This document shows, one piece after another, positions 34,620 to 46,503 of a DNA stretch of 64,000 nucleotides; the stretch's first letter is position 1; every line of letters starts with the position of its first letter. Under the pieces are notes generated by a model, which ran no database searches, was not told where the DNA came from, and saw nothing but the letters and a program-made list of their open reading frames with translations. Both the position numbers and the translations under genes were made by a program. This DNA is from Panicum virgatum (Eukaryota > Streptophyta > Magnoliopsida > Poales > Poaceae): positions 49,533,992 through 49,597,991 of the forward strand of contig NC_053142.1 in the NCBI RefSeq assembly GCF_016808335.1. Direction: 5' to 3'.

Positions 34620-35966
34620 TGGGTATACAATGAGCTTCGGTGTTTGAGTGATGCTGGGAGTTCACCAACTTGTGAGTATTTATAGGTGCACAAAGATCTG
34701 ATACCCGGAGAGTGGAGTGTAAATGCGCCTTAAAAGCCTAGATGACAACACACTGAAAAGGCTATGCTGTTCGCGCCGAAGCTTGGCGTGCGAGCTACAG
34801 TGTCAATGCTTTGCATGCATGCACCGAGTTGCAGCGAGTATTGAGTAGCCTTTTCAGTGTCCGGTCATCTATGGCGAGGACGATGGGCCAGACGGTATAC
34901 AGCGAAGGTTGGCGGCGTGTAGTGGGGAAGGCGGCACCTAGGCACGATCGACCGAGCGGCAATAATGCAGTGACAAAGCCTGCTTTGAAGGTGAGATGGT
35001 GCGCTTGCCGGGTTGTCACATCTATCTGCAAAGGCCGAAGGACACCGATGTCACGTATGACTGTTTCACAAATAACCCACACCTATTCCGAATATATTTT
35101 GACCATTTGATTTCTTTTTGTAAGACCATTGCTATTCCGTTGAGATGAAAAATATACAAACATATCACAAAATCACACGGAACTCATGATTGTAATCTTT
35201 ATGTGCTAAAATAAAAACATGTCTATGTGCGGTTGCTCTTAGCCTACTCCTACCAAATAGGATGATAAAACTAGATTAGGCAAATCCTTTGACTTCAGAT
35301 CCAATCAGCACCTGATGACCTGAAGACTGAAACATGCAAGCCTGAAACCCAAGTGCCAAGCGGCGAGCGGTCATGACCCATGAGCTGAGGCCATGGAATC
35401 ACCTCACCTCGGCCACCAGTCGCCACGCCTCGCCTAGTTGCATTGCCTCCTCTTCGTGTAAACCGCTACCACCGGTTCCCCGACCCCAACACACGCATGC
35501 GCCCGCCCACACACACATCGTCTGCCGTCTGGCTCTGGCCGGCGCTCGCTGGCGCCATCTGCGAGAGGCGGCCGCTAGGCACGGCGGCGGCCACGGCGGA
35601 GGTGACCTCGGATGCCAACCCATGATCCCGTACTCGTACCTAGAATCACTTTTTCCTGTACTCATTCAATTTGTCAATGATTAAATCACGAAAAAAATTT
35701 GCAAGAGCTTCCCTTGTTTCACGAGCATTATGGAACCCACAAACATAACAAATTGACATCAATAATATCCATGGAACCAAATGATAAGTACAGTACAGCC
35801 AAAATAAAAACAGACAGCACAGTCCGTAGTGTTCAAACATAACGGTCCATAGTACAGTCCATAGTGTTCAAACACAACAAATAACATCCTAGTCCATGAA
35901 CTGAAATAATACATAAGCTCCATATTACATAACATTCAGAGTCGTACCATGCATAGTCAAACACCC
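34620..35966. other. Interior of the Mutator-like element without gene
   Basis: No coding region supported. One inverted repeat is seen: ACACTGAAAAGGCTA near 34748 pairs with TAGCCTTTTCAGTGT near 34845, leaving a loop of about 80 bases. Confidence 0.4.
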
Positions 35967-38900
35967 TCACTGTCTCCTAGTCTTACCCTTGCCCTTGCGT
36001 CCGAGGGCGTTGGTGCCCGGAGTGTAACAATTGCGAGGACGACGTGCTCTCTGTGCTGGAGGTTGGTGAAAGCATCTGTACCCTCTAGGTATGTTTCGGT
36101 GATTAATGACAACCATTTTTGTGACTAATGAGTTTGTGCAGTTTAATGAAATCTTATCGCTCATTGGATCATATGTTAAAGAGGCCCCTAAATTTCATCA
36201 TTCAAAAAGGAAATCTTGGTATTCAACTCAAGTATATAACAAGACTAAGGATCTTTCTAGTCCTAAGTGTCGCAAGGTTGAGAAGGACACTTAGGTTAGT
36301 ATAGATTTTATAGTTTTGTAGAGATCGAACTATTAAGAGGGGTTAAGGCCAAGTAACTTGAGCATGGACATGGTCAATCAAAAATGGATGCACACATTGG
36401 TCACTCAAGTTCTTGGAAGCTCAAACAAGTGCTATTCAACTCATATCTCAAGAAGAATAGGATTTCACTCAAGACTCGAATCAAAATAGACAAAATCAGG
36501 AAAAATTCTTATCACCGGTTTAACCGACGACATCAATTTTCTATACGTCGGTTAAACGCTGTCACTGAAGCATGGACACTGAGTTCACCGGTTAAACCGA
36601 CAATATTTGAAATTAACGTCGGTGCAGTTGTCCAGAACGTTGGTTTTTCCAGGGATTTCTAATGTTATACTCACCGGTTAAACCGACGATGGATTTGAGT
36701 TAGCGTTGGTGCAGTTGTCCAGAGAGTTGGTTTTTCAGTTGATCAGTGGACAACTACACTCACCGGTTAAACCGATGATACGTCGGTTAAATTGCCCGAG
36801 CTGTAACAGCTAGTTTTTCAAATGGGCAGTTTACATTCATCGGTTAAACCGACGATGACTTTTGGAGGGCCGTCAGATTAACCGGCGTTGCGTACTTTTC
36901 TGGCAGCTTTTCTCCAACGGCTCTATCCGCGTGAGCTGCCTATATATACCCCTCCAATGGGTCATTTTGAAGACTCTTGACACCAGGCAACACTCATACA
37001 CTCATTCTATTGTTGAGAGCCACCTTGAGCTTCATATTCCACTCTTTTGATCATTCAATCATCCAAGAAGCAAGACTAAGGACTTGAGTAGAGAGAAGCT
37101 TGTGTGCATCCGTTCTTGGTGATCGGACCTTGCTCAAGTGAAGGCCCTAGCTTGTTACTCTTGGTGATTGGCAGCACCTAGGCGATCTTGGTGATTGAGG
37201 TGTTTCTTGCGGAAGCTTGCCAAGTTTATTGTGGGAGCCCGAAGAAGATTGTACGTGGCTTGAGCTCCACCACGCCGGGATGGTGAACGGAGACTCTTAG
37301 TGAGCACCCTCGTCTTGGTGACTTGGGAGGTGACAAGACTCTTAGTGAGTGTCACAATGCGGATTAGGGGTGTGTGCCAACACATCGACACCACGGGAAA
37401 AAATCCGGGCGTCTCTTGCCCACTCTTTACATTCAAGTACTTACTTTCATGCAATTTATTCATGTGCTTGACCCTAGAGATCATAACTTAGCTCTACCTT
37501 GCTTATCTTTATATCTTGTTGTATCCTTTTATAGCTTGTGTAGTTTGCTTAGTTAGCCGGTTGGTGAATTGAGTCTTACTAGTATTGCATAGGTTAAGGT
37601 TGATTTATTTTATTTTAGAAATTTGAAAAAGGCCAAATTCACCCCCCCTCTTGGTCCATCAATCCTTACAGCTGGGACTCCTGCATGGATGGAGCTCCCT
37701 GAAGCTGAGACTGTCCAATCTCCTCGGTCATGTCATCGCCGCTACCTGCCACAGTGTCCTGGACTGAATCCCTTGTGCTCTCCGATGAGCCTTGGCCTCC
37801 AGAGTGTCCTGCGTGCAATGATGGCTGTTGTACGTCCATCGCACCCGCAGTCCTACACCCACAACGAGCGGTAGCACGCCGTAGTCTACGTGCTAGTCGC
37901 TGTAGTTGAACGTTATAATTTGTTCAAGTTAATGGAAACTGACGAGTGAAAGAGGTGATATAAAACTTACGGCAAGAAAGTTCTTCAAAGTTGGCTCATC
38001 TACTCCTGCCGTTGGAAACTGTTCAATGTCAACAACATAATGCTTCAGCGCATTGCCCTGGATACAAAGAGAAGAAAATACGAATTCTAATCAAATCTTG
38101 AAACTGAATGATAGTCATTGGCTAATCGAAATGATCAAATTTGTTTTTGTTAACCTACCACTCGGTCGAGGATAGGAGCAGCCTCAACTACCATGCCACC
38201 TCTGGTCGCCAGGTCGTAGGACGTGTCTTCGTATTCGAAAGACTGAATGTCCCCGTAGTCCGCCTGTGTCCACTGTCCTTTGAGCTTCGGCCGCGTCGCA
38301 CTCAAGTACCACCCGAGATACGTCCGGAAGTTCTCATTGCTATGTGGATCCTCCTCTAGAATGATGTTGTCCTTGGCAAGATCCCATTCTTCGATGTAGC
38401 TTTGGTGGAGCCTCGCAAAATCAGTGGTCTTTTTCTGTCTCTGTCGATCCACCCTGCATCATGAATAGTGGACAAAATTTTAATAAACAAGTTAGGGTAA
38501 CTAGAACATTGTACAAACTGACACTTCAAAAGACTAAAACATCTATTTACTTCATATGTTCTGGACGACATGCAAAGATATCATAACTTAAAATAGAATA
38601 CCGTTCATGGAATGGAAACTTACTTGTGCAACTCGACGGAAGTGGATAACGGACGCACTGGCCACTCCTGTCTGAAACCAAATTGTCGTGCAACTCTATG
38701 CGCCAAGTGGTACTCAACAGCATAGAAGCATATGAGAGGGCACGTCATCGTATACAAATCGTCATCGGCGAAGCACATGTAGCTGAATTGGATATCAGCT
38801 TCCTCCAGGCCATCGTACGGATTCCAAGTGACCTGTGAAAGTTCAAAACTGAATCAAAATATGTCCTTATACATGTAATTCTTGCATTTGTATGACAGAC

Positions 38901-40085
38901 AAGTTACTAACCATCGAGTGTGTCAGCGTGTCGAGCTCGTTGCCGTACTCCACGTAAGCACGAGCCACTCTCGCATAGTTCACTGTGACCTGGTCCCAAA
39001 GATATGCAAAGGTAGGTCGAAGTCGGGGATTCGCCACTGCCATCGATCAAGAACCATGGGCATCCAACAGGTATACGGGACCACATCAAAATCTGGAGAA
39101 GGTAGACACAACCCCCAATAGACCCGTTCTGCGAGGTGCATTGGCATGCTTCGCAGAGCTGGCGATACACGAAAGACAGCACAGCGGATCCCCAGCTGTA
39201 AAACCCCATCGTGTCCCAGTCAGTCAAGCAAGGAAGGTACATCCACGACGCGTTGTCCCCTGCAGATTGGCCAATGTGTCAGTTTTGATACGATCTATAA
39301 TTGTAATTGCAGAGTATTAACAATTGAAATGAAATAGTACATCTTACCGGTAGCATCTGGGAAAAGAACACACCCGAACAAGTGCAGTATCCACGCTCGA
39401 CAGTACCGCGAAACTGTCTGCGCATCGGCATCTGCCGGACAGTGGCCGAAATGTTGCCGAAGCCAACTGATAGGCACTCCTGAGGTCCGAGTTCTAGGTC
39501 CTGCTTCAGGAAGCTCAACCCCGAGGAATCCCTCCACCCGATCCCTCCAACCGTCAGACATGCACTGCCCTGTAACTGCACGGCCTCTCATTTTGAGGCC
39601 AAGGATCTTCTGGACGTCCTGTAGCGTCAGTGTCATTTCACCACAGGGTAGGTGAAATGTATGTGTTTCAGGCCTCCACCTACACAGCAAATGGCAAATT
39701 ATAAGGGTATCTCTCCGAAGCATTCTCAAATAACATAATAAATGGCATTCTGTGTTGCAAAGAGAATGTACCTGTCAACCAAAGCTGTAATCGCCGCAGG
39801 GTTGAAGTGAGGTAACCCGCGGCGAACCTGATACGATACGACGTCAAGGCTTGCCCTCCTCAGCAGAGGAGTGTACCTCTCGTCGTACCGCTTCTCCTGC
39901 AACCCGTCATGGGTTCGAACACGAAGGGGGGCAGCTCCTGCACAAAGTGATAACACATTAAAGAAGCATAAGTATAAGATAAAGGGAATTGAAAAGGTTA
40001 TGACTGTCCTTACCTCCCACTCCACGGTGCGTCGTCCTCGGTGGTTGTGATCGTAGTTCGGATCTAGAAGGTGCGGAAGCTCCAT
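35967..40085 (-). pseudogene. Plant mobile domain (PMD, MAIN/MAIL-like) gene, transposon-borne and broken
   Basis: Exons read on -: 40085-40014 (MELPHLLDPNYDHNHRGR), 39937-39772 (RVRTHDGLQEKRYDERYTPL, PAAITALVDR), 39679-39348 (WRPETHTFHLPCGEMTLTLQ, RTSGVPISWLRQHFG), 39259-38912, one from about 38831, one about 38455-38158 (TYLGWYLSATRPKLKGQW), and a last part ending GKGKTRRQ at 35967. PMD proteins include MAIN and MAIL1, which act in transposon silencing and meristem maintenance; the domain is also common inside plant transposons (family knowledge). Damage: a frame problem between the first two exons, a frame change near 39060, and a solo LTR inside the last exon. It starts 139 bases after the transposase frame ends, so the two may have been co-transcribed. 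Confidence 0.8.
36060..37670 (+). mobile_element. Solo LTR of a SIRE/Maximus-like copia element
   Basis: Grass SIRE-type LTR features are read: GGTGATTAATGACAACC near 36091, a TATA box TATATATA near 36940, short repeats of TCTTAGTGAG and CTTGGTGA, and the end CACCCCCCCTCTTGG...TTACA. The 5-bp sequence GCTGG flanks it at 36055-36059 and 37671-37675. The first base is A instead of the expected T (AGGTTGG). No internal coding region follows, so it is a solo LTR. It contains at least five copies of an ACCGGTTAAACCGACGAT-like motif between 36510 and 36860. Confidence 0.8.
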
Positions 40086-41960
40086 CCTACAACATTAAGT
40101 AATCCATTAAAATAAATTCAGACTAAACATTAGTTAAGAAACCAAATACTTTGATTTCTAAGCAAAAAATTAATTATGTAAGAAAGCAAGGACTACTATT
40201 ATGTAAGAAAGCAAGTATTATGATTAAGTAACAAAGCAAGTACTCAAGTTATGCCAGAAAGCAAGGCACATAATTGCAATAATGGAAACTTCAAATAATT
40301 CAAATATGTCTATTACTTGGCTAAGCGGCCAACTGCATGTACGTGTATTGAGGCCTATTCTGCCGCATCTACGACAATTGATTGGCTCAGGGTCTTCAAC
40401 AAAAGGTCGTGCTCTACCCCGCCTAGTTCTCCCAGAAATTTGGTCCATACTCATGTCGTATCTCGATCTCTTTCTAGAACCACGCTTGTTCCAACGCGTA
40501 CTAGGATTGGCAATGTATACCGGACCCGTGTATGGTGGCCACTGACCTTCGTCTAGGTACGGCTCAAAACGGGGTGCCCATGTATGGACCATGCTATCAA
40601 CACTTAGCTCCCATGGTATCTTGCTCTCAAAGTTGTAGTTTCGGTGCCGAGCGTCCGCAACAAAGTGAGAACACGGAAAGTGGAACTGTCTAGTTCTCCC
40701 ACAAGTACATGAGAAATCAATCAATATAACAACATAACTCCTTGAAGGTAGGGACTCTCCATCCGATGTTGTTCCACCCCGTTCTGTGACCTGATACTTT
40801 CCTGTGGCGTGGTCAAAACACTCCACTTCATGTGTGTGAGCCTTATCCTTTGCCTTTGCAAGATGACCTAAAGGTTTATCGGGCCATAATTGGTTCGAAC
40901 TCTGCAGTTGTAGTGCCAGCTCATGTCTCTTATTAAACCATGCGACCAACCTTGAGAAACTAAATGCTACGATAGCATTTACAGGCATGCCACGTATGCC
41001 TTTAAGTACACTATTGAACGACTCCGCCATGTTGCTAGTCTGAAACTCCCACCTCCAGCCACCATGATCATAAACCCTTGATCATTTCTCATGCTCCCTC
41101 AGCAATCCTCTAAGCCATTGCCTACCTTGGTTGTTTGTTGCTGTTTTTAGCTTCTCCAACTGCTCCTGAGAGAATTGCACCTCCAGCTGACGAGCCACCA
41201 GCTCAAATAACTTAAAGTTATCCTTAATGTGATCTTTGTCAAACAAATTCTGGGCGAGATGACGAGTGCAGTAACGGTGGTGCAATGGGGCATATCCCGG
41301 GATCTGCTCCTGGACCGCACTTAGGATTCCTTGGTGTCTATCAGATATTACGCCAACCTCCCTTCCAGGACCAATGACATGTATCCGAACAAGCCGCAAG
41401 AACCAACCCCAGCTGTCTTTGTTCTCCCTTTCAACCAAGGCAAATGCTAGAGGAACCAGCGCGTTGTCCGCGTCACATGCAATGGCTACCAAGAGTGTGC
41501 CCATGTACTTACCCAAAAGAAATGTACCATCAATGGACAACACTGAACGACAATGCCTGAAGGCCTCGACGCTCTGGGGGAAGCACCAAAATGCACACCA
41601 GAAAAATTGACATCCATCCTGCGACCATGCATTTGGTTTTGGGATGTACTCATAATGCATGCCTGGATTTGCTGCTTTCATTGCATTCAACAAGGCAGGC
41701 AATTTCTCAAATCCCTCCTCCCAATCACCATATATCATCTTCCATGCCCTTTGCTTTGCCTGCCATGCCTTCCCATATTTTATCATGTATCCAAACATGT
41801 CCTGAACATAGTTTATAATCGTCTGAACCAACAAATTCGGCTGATCCTTCAATGTGCGGCACAACTTGTTGGCTATGAGGGTCGAGGTCAGCTGTCGATG
41901 CTAAAGCTGCAATTCATTTTCCGCACATGTGTGTGGACCAACAACTTTGGTGATCTTGAA

Positions 41961-43058
41961 TGTCGGTACCCTGTAATAGGAATACCCACTTCTATTGCAG
42001 CAAGACAGGATTCGCGTAGTCATCCGTAACTATACGATAAAGGGCGGAGCAGCCGGGGCCCACAGGTCAGGCTCTTACCTCACCGGGCCAACGGCCCCGG
42101 ACCCGCTCCCCGCTTTGGGACGGGTCCGGAGACGCCACGTGTCCCTGAGGAAAGGAAGCTCCGAACCAACCGCCGAGATCTCGGAACTCCCATAGGGGTC
42201 CGGGACCTCCTCGCGCCCGTCCGGACCTCCCACGCGCGTAGAACTAACATACCACCGGGGGGGTCCAGAGCCGCCACGTGTCCCGCAGGCGCGGGCACGG
42301 GCGCGAGTCCTCCACTGGAAGACTCGCCCGCCCACCGCATTCACTGCGGGTGGTTGAGGCGTGCTCTGTCGCCGCGGCACGCGGGGCAGCCTTTGACTGG
42401 CCTCACTGTGGACCGCGTATTACCGAGGTACACAGTGCAGCCGCCTGCGCCGCACCCGCGCAGAGCCCGTCTGCCGCATTAATTGGACACGACGGCACGA
42501 CACTTTTCCATCATGCCGCCTACACCGCAAGCTACACGGCCCGTTCAGCTACGTGGCAGGCGACGCCGCTAGCTACGCCTGGCGCCATTTCGAGAAGACA
42601 GCGCCTGGTCATGTTGAACGAGGGATTCCAGGAGCAGGTAAGGAAATCCCAGAGAGAGATCTCCTTCGCCTGCAACGCCATAATGTATGAACAGCACGTT
42701 ATTTTATACTGGATCAGTTGGGCCCACCTGTCGGGGACCCAACGGCCATGTACGCTCCCCCTTGAGATATAAAAGGGAGGCGCTCGCTGTACACGAAAAA
42801 AGCTCTCTGGAGCACACACAGACGCACGCTGGACTCAGCACCAAGCTCTCGCAGACTCTCTCGAGGCAAGGCAATACAACACACAGTGGATGTAGGGTAT
42901 TACGCTCCGGCGGCCCGAACCACTCAAAACCTGCTGTGTTCATCGTGTTCTTAAGTGAGATCGAACTAATCCTAGCTAACCCCCGAGTATCCACCCTCTG
43001 GGATTAGGCGGGTGCATTACGCCACCCGGCTGTGGCCCTCTTTATAAGAGCCACGACA
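41961..43058 (+). repeat. Left arm (LTR, + orientation)
   Basis: 1098 bases. TATAAAAG lies at about 42767-42774 as a candidate LTR promoter, reading toward the spacer. The segment ACCCTCTGGGATTAGGCGGG near the inner end is shared with the right arm. Confidence 0.8.
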
Positions 43059-43121
43059 TCAAGGCCGTAGCACTTGTTGCCAGGTTCAGGTACTAGTGCG
43101 CTCCCCACGGACGGCGCCAGA

Positions 43122-44180
43122 TGTCGTGGCTCTAGAAAGAGGGCCACAACCGGGTGGCATAATGCACCCGCCTAATCCCAGAGGGTGGTTACTCGGGGAG
43201 GTACAAGCGATTACTCAGATCTTCTCATGAAGCAAGAATACAAGAACACTCGAGGATTTAGAGTAGTTCGGGCCGCTGGAGCGTAATACCCTACGTCCAC
43301 TGAGAGTTCTATTGCTCTAGCATTCGTGGATGAGTCTATCCTCTGCCTCTAAGCCCCTTTTGAGACTTGAGTCATTCTCTAGCGGGCGTCCCCTTTTACA
43401 GGTGGGCCCAACAAGGATGTATATTTTACTATCAAAAAGACACTAATGATGCTACAGTGGTTGAGAATCTCTTCCCGGATACGCTTCATTGCACTGCAGA
43501 CTCTCTGACCGATGGGAGTTTTCACTTGTCCCATCGGCGAGGCACCCGTTGAGGCAGTGTAGGTTGCGGCGTAGACTGTTGGGCCTACCGCGTAGGCGTT
43601 ATGATACTCCGTTGCCGAGCTGTCGTATCTAACTGGTGTAGCAGACTGACGCGCGTGGTGTGGGTGGCGCCAGCGGCTATACTGTGCGCCTTGGTAATGC
43701 GCGATCAACAGTACAGCTGGTAAAAGTCTCCTCGGGCTCTGCTGTGGAAGGGCGCACTTAACGTCTCCTGCATTGAATGCGGTAGGTGGGCGAGTCTTCC
43801 CAAGGAAGCTAGGTGGCCGCGCGCGTGCCTGTGCCTGTGGACATGTGGCGGCTCCGGACCCCCTTAGGCGGGGTGTCTGTTCCCTCCCCGCTGCGGGGTG
43901 TCTGTTCCCTCCCCACTGAGGGGTCCGGATAGTATATGGGGGTCCGGACCCCGTGGGATGTCCGGGGCCTCCGGCTGTTTTGGATCAGCGCTCCCCTCTC
44001 CGGGACACGTGGTGACACCGGACCCATCCCCGAGCGGGAAGCGGGTCCGGGACTGTTGGTCCGGAGTGGTGGTGGCGGACCCCAGGGGTCTGGTTGTTCA
44101 GCTCCTTAGGGCGTAGTTACAGATAACTACGCGAGTCTTGACATAGCAAGAGGGGGTACCCTAGTCCAGAGGTACCGACA
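43122..44180 (-). repeat. Right arm (LTR, - orientation)
   Basis: 1059 bases. It contains a small tandem repeat of GGGTGTCTGTTCCCTCCCC at 43868-43915. The expected TATA position is degraded (TGTAAAAG on -). Confidence 0.8.
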
Positions 44181-45393
44181 TTGAACTTTCCTGTGAGTTT
44201 TTGTTTCCGAGCACATACCCGAAAATTGCAATCAGCCTTCTCACAAACAACTGTGTAACGTCGGTTCACATAAGAATGCACAACTCTAAATGGCCTTTTA
44301 CGTTTCACAGAGTACTCTTGTAACCATTTACGAACAGAAGCTAAGTCCTTGAATAGAATACCCTTTGCAAGTTCCGAACGGTCCCCTGGCTCATGAGGCT
44401 CTAGCAACTCGTCCTCTCTTCCTTCAGCAAATGCACCTTGGCAATGTCTGATATCGCTGAATTCAGGCACTAGTGGATCACGGTCAGGACATAATCGTCT
44501 CAGGAGCTCGCTTTCTTCTTCAGTCAATGGTGTTGTACCAACATAGCGGTCATCATCAGAATCAACAGCTCTTGCCGTTTCATAAGGCTCCTCATCATCC
44601 TCAATTTGAACTTCCACACTGTTAGAAGCCTGGCCGGTACTGGTTGCTGGAGGAACAGGAGGAACAACAATATTATATGCAATGTCTCCTGCATTGACGC
44701 CAGAAAGAAGTAGGGTATTGGTTAAGTGAGTTAAAAACATTCGGATTATAGTGGAAGCATCAATTGGAATGAATATTGCCAAAGAGCACTGCACTTACTT
44801 GGATGATTCTGGCTCAAAGGAATCTCCTGAGCGGGCGTTACATCATCATGATTATGACATTGTGCGGCAGGATCATGAGATATGCCATCGAAATTAGGGC
44901 CGGATTCTGCATCAGGGACCACAACCGTATGTTGCACATTTCCAGAACGGTTTGCTATTGGAGGATTGGGAGGTGCAGGAAACTCTTTTTCAGGCGATAA
45001 CTCACGAGGAGGTGAATAGAAATTATTCCCGGAAGGAGAATGCATATGAGGGCTTGAATCATGTGACAACTTGCTCACAAGCAAATCAATTAATGAAATT
45101 TCATTCTTCATGACACCATTTACGTAATTCTCCCAATCATCCTGGCATGCTATTGGGAGCAGCCGTCTATGATAAGTTAAGCCCGATTTACCATAGTGAA
45201 GTACCCCCTCAACTTTGATTTCACCGTCATTTGAATTGCAATGAATCATATCACTAGCCCTTGCAAGCACCTCTGCAAACAACGGTCGCCCAATAAACAA
45301 CATAGGGGCCCTTTGCATTCCAACAAATCTAATATTTTCAAAATCATCTTCCTCGACACTTCCCCCCTGATAAACGGTTACTACATTGTCCAT

Positions 45394-46503
45394 CTAGTTG
45401 TATGCATAAGACGACAATAATTACGTGTGCAATGTAAAAAAATGAAATTGTTAAAGTTATGGAGACTTGCTAATTATCTCAAATTACAGAAGCTAGCAAA
45501 TAAATTTGAAATTTATGTCAAACAAAATTCGTTGGTGAATTCAATTCAAAAGTACCAACAACTCATTCCCACCTAAATAGTTGATGAATTCAATTCAAAC
45601 AAAATTCATTGCCGAATTCAAACAAAAGTAGATCATCAATAGCAGTACTATTTAAGATCCTAAATGCTATAGTCCCTGAACCCAACATCAAAGCAGAAAC
45701 TAGCATCTAAACTAGCGAATTTACTCTACCAAATTTACTTTACTACCGAATTTACTCTATTTGAAGCTAATTAATTACTTGCTAATTTGTAACATCTAAA
45801 CTAAACTAGCATATTGGCTAAATAATTACTTGAGAGTTTGTAACACCTGAACTAAAGATGCGTATTTAAATTGCCGTTGCCATCTAACCTTGACGATCTG
45901 CGGATCGCGGGGCAGGGCAGTGGGGAGTAGGCCGCCGCCACCACGGCCGGCCCCCAAGCCGGCGAGCAGGGCCGGGCCTTGGCCGCTGCGGCAGGCGCGC
46001 AGGGGGCGGACCCGGCCTCGCGGGCGGGGGCCACGCGCCCGGGCGCGCCGAGCCGGGCTGGCCGCTACGCCCACCGGCCGCAGGCAGGGGTGACGCGCCT
46101 GGGGCCTTGCGGATGGCGTCGCCGGCCGGGGACGGCGACGGCGGCCACGGAAGGCGACGACGAAGGCGACCACGGACGGCCGGCCCCCACGCTGCCGAGC
46201 AGAGGCGGTCGTCCACCGCCCCGCGGATGGCCACCACACCGGCGAGCAGAGGCGGGCCTCCGCCGTGGCCGGCCCCCACGCGGCGGCGGGCGCGCAGGGC
46301 CGCGCAGGAGGGCGTCCCGGGGGGGACGCCGCCGGACCCGGCCTCGCGGGCGGAGGGGACGCCGCGCGCGAGCCTCGGCTGGGCGGGCGCGGTGGACGCC
46401 GAGGGCGGGCGGCGGCTGAGGCGGCGCGGCAGGGGAGCGACGCGAGAGAGAGAAGAGAGATGGAGCAGCGCGACTGAGGAAGGAACGGCGGCCCTAGTAT
46501 AGC
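45394..46503. other. 5' leader region of the transposase with a GC-rich block
   Basis: 45394-45870 is AT rich. 45885-46480 changes abruptly to very GC-rich, low-complexity sequence. It lies between the right terminal repeat and the transposase start, so it would be leader or intron. Open frames in it (Arg/Pro/Ala rich) have no family features. Confidence 0.5.

Larger units (their letters stand above)
41961..44180. mobile_element. Palindromic element: two LTRs in opposite orientation around a PBS-like spacer
   Basis: Left arm 41961-43058 reads inward from TGTCGGTACC to CCACGACA. The right arm 43122-44180 reads the same way on the other strand, from TGTCGGTACC to CCACGACA. Each arm has LTR format: TG...CA with the short inverted ends TGTCG/CGACA. 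The 63-base spacer (43059-43121), on -, starts TCTGGCGCCGTCCGTGGGGA right after the right arm, like a primer binding site next to an LTR. The whole is flanked by the exact duplication TTGAA (41956-41960 and 44181-44185). Removing it and one TTGAA restores the transposase frame, so it entered as one unit. The arms are clearly diverged in their outer parts but nearly identical in the last 60-70 bases before the spacer. Confidence 0.85.
40224..45393 (-). pseudogene. mudrA: MURA (mudrA) transposase of the Mutator-like element, interrupted
   Basis: Start MDNVVTVYQGGSVEEDDF at 45393; the first exon ends at 44799 and the next begins at 44688. The DNA-binding domain starts GILFKDLASVRKWLQEYSVK and has RRYTVVCEKADCNFRVC. 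It is cut by the inverted-LTR element after KLTGKF and resumes at 41955 with ITKVVGPHTC. The MULE domain shows IDGTFLLGKYMGTLLVAIAC, ENKDSWGWFLRLVR, VISDRHQGILSAV and MAESFNSVLKG (candidate D, D and E). SWIM finger: CTCGRTRQFHFPCSH. The C-terminal CCHC knuckle reads CRRCGRIGLNTRTC, where Leu replaces the usual His. In-frame stops lie near 41900 (after CAENELQL) and 41082. Not functional. Confidence 0.88.

Noticed and set aside
41961..44180. Interpretation as an ordinary foldback or Mutator-type DNA transposon
   Set aside because: The ends are TG...CA with a 5-bp duplication, both inner ends also have LTR format, and a PBS-like sequence follows one arm, which together fit LTRs better. A DNA element is not fully excluded.
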